64,000 bases of DNA from contig JAJNNQ010000129.1 in the NCBI GenBank assembly GCA_027886175.1, positions 5,394,001 to 5,458,000 on the forward strand. The letters are read 5' to 3'. This document shows, in pieces, positions 55,801-64,000 of this stretch. The stretch comes from Phylloscopus collybita (lineage: Eukaryota > Chordata > Aves > Passeriformes > Phylloscopidae). Each line of letters begins with the position of its first letter. Position 1 is the stretch's first letter. A program made the position numbers and the translations under genes. The notes beneath the pieces are model-generated. The model was given only the letters and a program-made list of their open reading frames with translations. It was not told where the DNA came from and made no database searches.

Positions 55801-57226
55801 TCCAGGAAGCTCGTGTGGTGGCTCAGGACATCGTCAATGTTGGATGCCTGTGACAGGAGAGCCCAACAGTGACAGGCCAAATGCTCCATCCCAGCACCCT
55901 GCTTCTGACAGGGACCTCTCAGAGTGAGAAACTCCTCGTGTCCCTCCCAGAAACACCTGAGATGGAGACTGCACCTGCATTACTGCCCTCAACAGCCCCT
56001 CACAGGCTCTGAACCTTTGATTTGTCACATCACCTCCCCACAAATCAATCACCCAAGCCCTCCCCTGGAAAGGATGATGTTATCTGCTTTATGAACTTGC
56101 ATTTCCGTTGTTTTTAAATCTGCTTGTCATGGTCACTCCCAGCTTCACAACCTCAGTAAAGTCAGAGGAAACAAGAGGAAAAGAGAAAAAACAAATCGAA
56201 GAATCTGAAATGTCAATAAACTTGTCATTAAAACATCCAGGCTATTTACAAATATGTTTTAGGAGCCAGTAAGGAACTGAGGCATGCAGTGCTGCAAGGA
56301 TTCTGTAAGAGTTTTGCTCATCTCCGCTACTCCAACAGGCTGTTTCACTCTTGAATTTTAAATCGATAGATCAAAACTCCGTCTCACTCTGCACAGGGAC
56401 ATGCTGAGGCTCAGAACACAAATCAAGCTCAGGGCAGAACCACAGGACTAAAACTGCCACGGCATCCACACTGCTCCAGCAGGACCAAGGCAGGAAACCC
56501 CTCCCACATCCCTTTCAGCTGCTGTAGAACAGGGGTGAATGAAGCTTTCTACTGCAATGAAGATGACAATGAAGTTGTGTTGATGAAGACAATGATGTCG
56601 TGAAGATGAAGATCCCAGTACAATTTTAGGAAGAGAGCCCCTTATCTTCATGTGAAAATGCACAGGAGAGAAGCATGACAAATAAAGTGAACCATAAGGC
56701 ACTGCATGAGACCAGTGAGGATCATCTTTTTCCTCCCTTACAATACAAATGAAAGGAGAAAACAGGGACAGGATAACTTCAACAACGGCCTCCATGCAGG
56801 TAAACTCAGTGATAGATTTTGCAAACCTAAACTTGCAACAGAATTAAGAAATAAGTACAATTCCCAGATAATCCAGGAGCTTGACATATGAACCCTTCTC
56901 ATTCAGAAGTTCTTGCCAAGCACATGCAGAGACACTCACAATCCTAGACCTGCTCCCTCCTGTGAATTCTCCAGAAAAAGAAATATGACAGGGTCATAAA
57001 ATGTTGGTGAGCTGACCCCAAAACAACTTTTTTTTTTTTTGGCACAGTAAGAACTAAGGCAGGATCAGCTGATGCTGAAGATCCACAAGGGCCATCAGAC
57101 AGCTGTCAAGAGAGCTGATTGCATGGGTGTTGGGCTGTTTGGTGCCTCAGATGAGTGTTTTTCAGAGTGTAAGAGGAAAAAGATGTGCAACCCAGAAGTG
57201 TCTGATCACAGGGTGACTACCAGAGG

Positions 57227-57285
<59 letters not shown>

Positions 57286-60200
57286 GTAGTAGTAGTAATG
57301 GCCTTTCCTATACCAAACATTCCCAGCATGTCAATCCTTGGCAGTTTCATGGCAGGGAAAGCACAGGCTCTGCTTCTGAGAGCACTGTAGCTCAGCCAAG
57401 GAATCAGCTGGAGATGCCTGGACTGGTTTATGATCTTTGCACTCTGCATTCACCTTCCTTTTCCACAGCTCTCTTCTTCCTGTCTATGGGAATGTTGAGC
57501 AGAACCTGCTTTTACATAACAGGGAGCAGAGTGTGAGCTGGGCAGAGACAGGGGATGCAGCACAGGAAAGGGATGTATGACTAATCAAGCAGAAAGGTGG
57601 AGCAGAACAGCAGCACTCTGCAATGTGGCAGGAGCAGCAGCTCCCAGATATCTCAATGCCTCCAACAAAATCAACAGACACCTGCAGCCACTGGAATTAG
57701 GCATTACATTTGAGTGAACTTCACTCACCAGCTTCAGGTTCTTCTCCAGAATGTGCCATGTTGGCTCCATCACTTCAAACATCATGTAATACTGGATATT
57801 CTGCACAAAATTCAGCATCCGCTGCCGCAGCGTGAAAGCACCAGCAAACCTAGGGGAGAAATCACACCCACACAGCTCAGAGCTAGCAAATGCCACGGAG
57901 AACTAGCACCAGGCTTGCACAGCCAAGCAGAGCTAAATATTCCTGTCCTAGCAAATGCCTTGCTGCAGTGTGAGAGGGATTATAAAGTCACTGCGAACCA
58001 TCCCTGATTATTTCCCATGGCTTCTCCTCAATTAGTAGAGTCAGAGTTTTGAGCCTCTCCTAGACTTTAAATATTTGCTTATGTGAAATTTTGATGTTAA
58101 ATATTAAAGCAACTTTACAAATAACTGCTGAGTGGAACCTAAAATGTTACAACTTGACATCTCTGAGCCTGCAAGACATTGGTAAGGATCTTTTTCACCT
58201 CAGTACTGTCTGAGCTATGTCATGAGGTATCTAATTAGCAAGAAGGAGACCCAAAACTGAAAACAAACAAACGAACAAACAAAGGCTGTTACCACTTAGC
58301 TGAATGCAGGGAGAATTGCTTGGCTGTCTTATTGCTGATCCAAACGTTGCACAGCTGCCTCTCCACGTGCTTGCAGTAGAACATGTGTCTGAAAAGCATC
58401 TGGTACCTTGTCAGTGCTTTCCTGGAAAGAAAGGAGAAGCCCATCCAGATGAAGGCCTGCTCTGATTGACAGACTAAGCTGTGAAGGCTGAGGCTGCTCA
58501 GAGGTAAAGAGACTTCACACAATATGTTCCTCACACCCTCGGAGGCACGCGGATCTGTGCCGAACCGAGGCAAGAGAGTCACATTTGCAAGCATCCCAAA
58601 GAACTCCTCTCCAAGGAGACCCTCCTCCGTATTTCCTGCCAGTGGAATGAGCACCAGCCTCTCTCATCCCCTCCAGCTCCATGCAGGGGTCACTCACACA
58701 GGGTGAGAGGGACTGTGGCCTTGTACCCGCTGAGCTAAGGCTGCGATGGTCGCCCAAGAATTCCCCGGGATTTTAGAATTCACCCAAGAATTGAGCAAGG
58801 TTTTCCAAGAGAGGGGAGGAAAAGCTGTAACCAAGCTACAGGCAGCATTACCCCACCAGCAAGGCACTGTCACAAGCAGATGGGGCTGCTTATTTATAGC
58901 TCTGGGACTGGATTCAGGTCTGTGCTCAGACACTTTGGTGTAGGTGTCTGCAGAGCTCCAGTCGATACAGTTCAGGAAACCTTACCAAATCCTATTTTCA
59001 CTTCCATAGCTACCACCAGAGCTAACACACTCTGTTGGGAAGGAAGAGACAAAAATTCCAAAAGCATCGCATGGTTAGGAGGGTCTCACCGGTGCAATGG
59101 AATTTTCGGAGGGGAAATAAAGGGAGGAGTTAATTGCTGCCCTTCAGCAATTTGAAATCTGCCACTGTGCTCACGCAGTGCTGCTTGTCCCCTTTGCTGG
59201 TGGCTGACAGCAGCGTTCCTCCAGGGAAACAAGAGGCAGAAATTCCTGCAGAAAAACGAACCATTCTGCCCCTCACAGCTCAGTTAAAGGTAAACCAGCC
59301 TGTTACAGTAGCAACAGCCTTTGAGTCTGCAACCAGGGATACCAGAAAGTGCGTTTGCTTTCTGCTCTGCAGGTTTCAGGGATGTTTGATTCTCGCACTA
59401 AAAACCTCCTGTGAGAGCACATGCCTGTTTTTCCCCTCAGTGGGTTGACACCTTACCTGTTTATGATGAGGGACAGAGGCCACTTGACAATGTAGTCGAA
59501 GGAGAAGGCCTCCAGGCCGCTGAGGGTCAGCTCTGTGGGGTCTGCACTGATGATGGCCTTCTCCTGCTTTGTCTCTATGGCCAACACCCTCAGGAGCTGC
59601 GTGATGAGGTCATGGGGCATCAGGTCGATCTGAAAGGGAAGAGCAGGATAAAAATGAAGCCACAGGACACCCACAACTGCTGTGGAACAACAGGCAAGGT
59701 GCCCATGGTCAGAGTCACTCTCCAGTGCTCACAGCAACCCTAGGAAGCAGCAAGTCCTCACAGGCACACAGATCTCCCTGAACCATGGCAGGTCTTCTGC
59801 TCAAAGTCAATCACCACCTGCTTCTGCCCATTCTCACCTTTAAACATGGCAGGCCTTCTGGTCAAGGTCAGTCACCTTCTGCTTCTACCCATTCTCACCT
59901 TTAAATCATCCTTGAAGGGATCAGTGTTGGCTGTGCTCATTCTCAAGGCTAATTCCAGCAGAGCCTCCAGCCTGGTCGTTATGATGTCATCTACAGGCTT
60001 CTTAAGTTCCTCCTCTGTCAGATCCATGAAGTGAACAAAAAAGTCCCCTTGATCCATCAGGAAATAGTGTTTTATAGATCTGCTCAAGAAAACAAAGGCA
60101 CAGTTGATTACTTTTCTGAAAGCCCAGGTTATCAAACTTAAAGGAACAACTGCAATCAATTCAACGAGCCTGTGGGGTTTGATCACACAACGTTTCTCTT

Positions 60201-63200
60201 TCTGGAGAGCACACAGCCATAAATAACCAGTTTGGAGACTAGTCTTTTATGGATGTCTCCTACTCCCTACCTCCTCAGTCAGGACACTTCTGTGCAGTCA
60301 GATCAGGGCTGCTGCTGTTCTTTTTTTGGCCTAGAAAAATGCAAAAAACCCAAAAACCCCTAGGTGTGCTGGGTGCGGGCTCCTACTGCTGTCCTGAACA
60401 ACTCCCCAGTCTCCTCCAGCCATGGGGCAGCTGCCAATTCTGAGCAGAATCCTGGACTCCTCTCAGTGAACAAATATCTGTGCTGATTTTTTTAAAATCC
60501 AGCAGACTTTTGCTGTCACGGGAGACAAACTTTGATTTTCACCTCGCACCAGGGAGCATTACCTGTGGTGGGCACGGAGCTTGGAAGTAGCTCTGAGCTG
60601 AGCCTGAGGATTAACCAAGTGCCTGGCCAGAGATCACACATGATAATTGCAGGCTTTGGAGCAAAAATAAGAGCACAGCCATAACACAGTGTACCTCCAG
60701 ACTCCTGATCTGACTGGGCTAGACAAAGCCCTGACCTCGTTTTGGCAACAGCCTTCCAAAGAAAAGTTGGACCATAGACCCCCAGACATCTTTCCCACTC
60801 AACATTTCTATAATTTTAAATTTTTTTTTTTCCCTCTTCAGGGAAAAAAACCCCACATCTTGGTTTTTAGGTCAACCTTTCTAAATGGAAACAGAGAGAA
60901 CACCTTGGTAACATCCCAAGAGAACAGAGCTAACTTCAAAAATGTATGTGCCTTAGCAGAACCAATCTCATTATCACGCATTCAGTAAAATAAATCCAAC
61001 CTTAGGTGAGCCACCAGCTCTTTCTCCTCCATCAGGAAGTCCAGAAGAACTTTGCTGGCATAGTTATATGCCTTTTCTATTTGTTCCACATAGGCTCTCT
61101 CTTTTAAAGTGTAGATGACCTCTTTGGCCACGGGGCAGGTGACATCTCGCCCGCATTCCCGCACGACGTTCAAATATTTCCCTGAAATTAAAAAGAAATG
61201 CTTCTTAATATTAAAAAATATTAAATACTCATCCCTGCTGTACAGCCAGCAGGGAAACTTCCACCCCACTCCCCTCAAGAGGAGGATATGCTGAGAAATG
61301 TTTGCCCTACGTTGTGCTGAAAGTCGGAAAGGATTTAGGCACCTGCCAAAAGATGAGGCAGAACTTTAGAACAGGCACCTGGTATCACACACTTAGGGAG
61401 ATTTAGGAATGGTTTTGTTCCCCAGTGATGACAAAACATCTCTGCAGGTGGCCTGAAGCTCTGCAGATCTGTTGCTCTGCTTCACAAGTCACTTTTGGAG
61501 GGCTTTGTACCAGGACAAGAGGTCAAATGCTTAAACTAACACTCAGACAGTCAAACCTCAGCTGCCAAGCTCCACCCAGGTACAAAACCTACCCACAAAA
61601 CAGCAGTGAGACAGACAGCTCCCCTTGCTGCTGGGCTCCTGTGCTGTTTAATTGATAGGATTTGGGGTTCTTTTTCAATCTGACTCTTCTATTGCTCTCA
61701 ACTCAGCTGGACAAGCCCATAAAGTGGCAAGGCACTTTATGGTGACATTTCCTTTCTCTTGACACAAGAGCAGCTTGTCCCAAGGTTCCTCTCACAGCAG
61801 AAGCACCCACCTGTGCTTAGGATTTTGTCAGCCATTTTCTGCAGGAAGGAGGGAATCTGCTGCTGAACAACAGTGTATCTCTGATCCCAGTACTTGTCAT
61901 TATAGTCCTCCTGAATCTTCTCCTTCTGCAGCTCATGCTCCTCCACCATGAACTCACTGAATAGCAGATAAAGCAGATGTTTAGGGGCAGGAAGTGGTAC
62001 AATGAGGATTATTATTTTTTTTTTTTGACCTGCAAACTGGTAATGTGATCTATCAGAAATAAGGTCTCATGAGGACACATCCAATCAAGAACTGAAATGA
62101 GTCTGTTTGTGAAGCAAGAGGAAAAGCACTATGCAGTGTCTCTGATCCTCTGCAATGAGAAACAGAATTTGACAGGGTTCATTAACCATGGCCAGACATT
62201 ATCTGTTTGTCAGTGCAGGGGTGAGGAAACTGGCCTTTGGCCACCAGCTCACCAGCAGAAAGGCATTAATTTCATGTATTTTATCTTCAGCTTTGCCCCC
62301 ACGTTAGGATTCTGAAAATGTGGAAAATAGAAATGCTGCATAAACTCTCAAATACAGCAAGATGCTTCCAATGACTCTACAAAAGCCAAAAAACTTCCAA
62401 GAGGGTTGTTTCAGGCCCCTGGGTGATGCAGACTCGACAGAGCAGATCAGTATTTCTGAAGTTTTGCATTTCATTTCCATTGCTTAACTGTTCTTTACCT
62501 GTATGGATCATTAATGATGCCTCTGTAGATCCACTTCTCCAGGATTTCAAAGTAAGGCACACTGGCTGCCTTGGTTAGATACAGGCACAGCTCCTGGGCC
62601 TGGCTGTCCCCCGTGTAATTGAAAGTCTTGTCATGGAGCAAGCTCAGGGTTGATCCTCCCAGACACTCACCCTTATCCACAGAAGTAGCTGGAATTTAAA
62701 AAGACCAATATAAGACATTTCCACGCTGAGAAGACCCAAAACAAAACCCTAAATGGTTCCCAGATTGGACATGGCCCCCAGAGTAGCTGTAAGCAAGGGG
62801 CTGGACTAGGAACTTGCAGGGATTCCTTCAGGTTATACACCCACACAGAGCTAGAGAGGGGTCTGGAAAGGAGCTGAGGAGAGGCAGCAGTGGTGGATGC
62901 AGCTGATGGGAAGGGCAAGGGCCGTGAAGGCAAAAGGCACAGAGGTGCCTCCTCACAGCTCCAAGGGCACACTCAGCCCCAGACTGTCAATGCTCTTCTC
63001 CAGAAGAAGTGCAGTGGCCTCACATGTACAATCCCCCTGGGCTTTCTTCTTCAATAAAGCAGGAAATCAAAACGAGACATGCCCTGCCTGTTTGGCTACC
63101 CTGCACAGTTCTCACAAGTGTCAAAATCTAAGGACTGTGTTTTGGAAATTTACCCAGTGAAGCCAGAATCTCCAGGGTCCTCATTGTGGGCTGGATGTAA

Positions 63201-64000
63201 AACCACAGCTTCTGCAGTGACAGAAGGCCCTGCCTCTGAAGGTGCTCCAGCTGGGTAATTAATATCATGTATTCCTTGATTAGAGTCCTCATGGCCGCAG
63301 CCAGAGCATGATTTACCTGTCCATACTCAAAGGAAGACTTCTCCTCTATAAACCTGTGAAAAGCAAAATGAAAAACTCTTTTTAAGGCAATGTAACCTGT
63401 ATAAATTTCAGGAACTTCTGCCTTCAGGACACTGTGCAGGCACACCAGTAGATCCTGTGCTAGAAAGGTCCCTCTCCCTTGTTTCAAATCCCACACCTCC
63501 TAGAAGGGAAAGCTGTGGGAAGATGTTTCCTCTCCAGCCACAGGGGAACTAGAACCATTTGTAAAAGCACTGTGTAGAAAGTGAGAACCAGCACACAAAG
63601 GTTCTCTCAGTCCTGGATGCCCAGAGGGAAGCAAAAAGTAGGAAATGGGGAGAAATTCATAGCAGAGTGGGAAGAGAAGCCAGAACAGGCAGATATATCC
63701 TATCTGCATTCTACCTGAAGTTACCAAGGCCAAGTTCTTTGGAAAGAACAAAGGTGTGTGAATGAAAAAGTGAACTGGCAGCACAGAGGAAAAACCCAGC
63801 AAAAGGAATGTAGCTAAAACTGACCTGAACAAACTGTCACTCGTTTTATAACCCCGTAGTTTAAATCAAGCACAGAAGTTAACACCTGCACAATGGCAGG
63901 TCCTCTGCTCTCACAGGAGAGCCTCCTGCCCTGACAAAAACCAGCTCAGTACCTGGTGATAGCAGAGTAGCTGGCTGCCACAGGAAGGATCCTGGTGACC
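49813..64000 (-). CDS. TUBGCP2: Gamma-tubulin complex component 2, C-terminal 636 residues (5' end outside window)
   Basis: GCP2 forms the gamma-tubulin small complex with GCP3 and gamma-tubulin, the building block of the ring complex that nucleates microtubules at centrosomes. Thirteen exons are seen: 63953-64000 (cut), 63154-63353, 62499-62688, 61811-61956, 61001-61181, 59899-60079, 59457-59629, 58293-58421, 57729-57849, 55704-55847, 55124-55252, 54193-54356 and 49813-49918, with all phases matching. The product runs from VTRILPVAASYSAITR through FEYGQVNHALAAAM, EKWIYRGIINDPYS, KYWDQRYTVVQQQIPSF, MDQGDFFVHFMDL and FEVMEPTWHILEKN to DFNGFYTERLEHMSAERSQK and AVPAQ. This covers most of the GCP N-terminal (grip1) and gamma-tubulin-binding C-terminal (grip2) domains. 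The human protein has 902 residues, so about 270 are missing here. The donor after 61001 is the weak GTTGGA. The last intron (49919-54192) is 4.3 kb and carries two CR1 pieces. Confidence 0.96.
51260..51490 (+). repeat. CR1 LINE fragment, sense
   Basis: 'ttcccccagagggtgctggg', 'gagcttggacagcgctgcc' and 'tccttgtgggtcccttccat' are the sense CR1 3' region. It lies in the last TUBGCP2 intron. Confidence 0.85.
53988..54095 (-). repeat. CR1 LINE fragment, antisense
   Basis: 'aatggtctgggttggcaggg' and 'ccatgggcagggacacctt' mark a short piece of the CR1 3' end, about 100 bases from the TUBGCP2 exon at 54193. Confidence 0.85.
57228..57299. repeat. AAT microsatellite with a TAG tail
   Basis: About 19 perfect AAT units are followed by five TAG/AGT units, in the TUBGCP2 intron 55848-57728. 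It is likely to vary in length between individuals. Confidence 0.95.
59784..59905 (-). repeat. 61-bp tandem duplication covering a TUBGCP2 exon-intron border
   Basis: The copy at 59784-59844 and the copy at 59845-59905 align without gaps with seven differences (about 88% identity). The right-hand copy includes seven exon bases and the true donor at 59897-59898. The left-hand copy carries the same TTTAAAGGTGAGAATGG string, hence a second intact donor at 59836-59837. Confidence 0.9.

Noticed and set aside
57162..57536. Frames with poly-Asn or poly-Ile
   Set aside because: They are translations of the AAT microsatellite in a TUBGCP2 intron.

Overview
The window is vertebrate nuclear DNA, almost certainly from a bird and probably a songbird. 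Split genes have short GT-AG introns and CpG-island first exons. At least twelve CR1 LINE fragments are scattered through introns, several retroviral LTR-like blocks lie among them, and no SINE-rich or Alu-like sequence is seen. Exon-by-exon translation, with every splice phase checked to join in frame, gives five protein-coding genes, two of them cut by the window edges.

Left block, all on the + strand: the 3' end of CWF19L1 (1-1802) with an intronic H/ACA snoRNA (about 297-435); the complete CHUK gene for IKK-alpha (1887-17133, 21 coding exons, 762 residues); and complete ERLIN1 (18016-28846, 11 coding exons, 347 residues). CHUK begins only 84 bases after the CWF19L1 stop codon and 29 bases after its AATAAA, so the CHUK promoter must lie within the CWF19L1 3' exons. 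The last CWF19L1 intron holds four CRE-type sites at exactly 11-bp spacing.

Right block, all on the - strand: complete ADAM8 (32857-47806, 21 coding exons, 851 residues) and the C-terminal two thirds of TUBGCP2 (49813 to beyond 64000, 13 exons seen). ERLIN1 and ADAM8 converge tail to tail, with poly(A) signals about 420 bases apart. In human the CWF19L1-CHUK-ERLIN1 group is at 10q24 and ADAM8-TUBGCP2 at 10q26.3. Their junction here, in these orientations, is what one inversion would produce.

The accessory content is mainly in ADAM8. One intron holds a 1.4-kb minisatellite of 15-bp units with an internal 390-bp higher-order duplication. The introns around the catalytic exon hold a cluster of LTR-like segments. 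The signal peptide is a CTG-repeat leucine tract. TUBGCP2 has a 34-bp minisatellite in its 3' UTR and a 61-bp tandem duplication that copies one of its splice donors. The genes share no pathway: spliceosome-associated CWF19L1, NF-kB kinase CHUK, ER-lipid-raft ERLIN1, cell-surface protease ADAM8 and gamma-tubulin ring component TUBGCP2.
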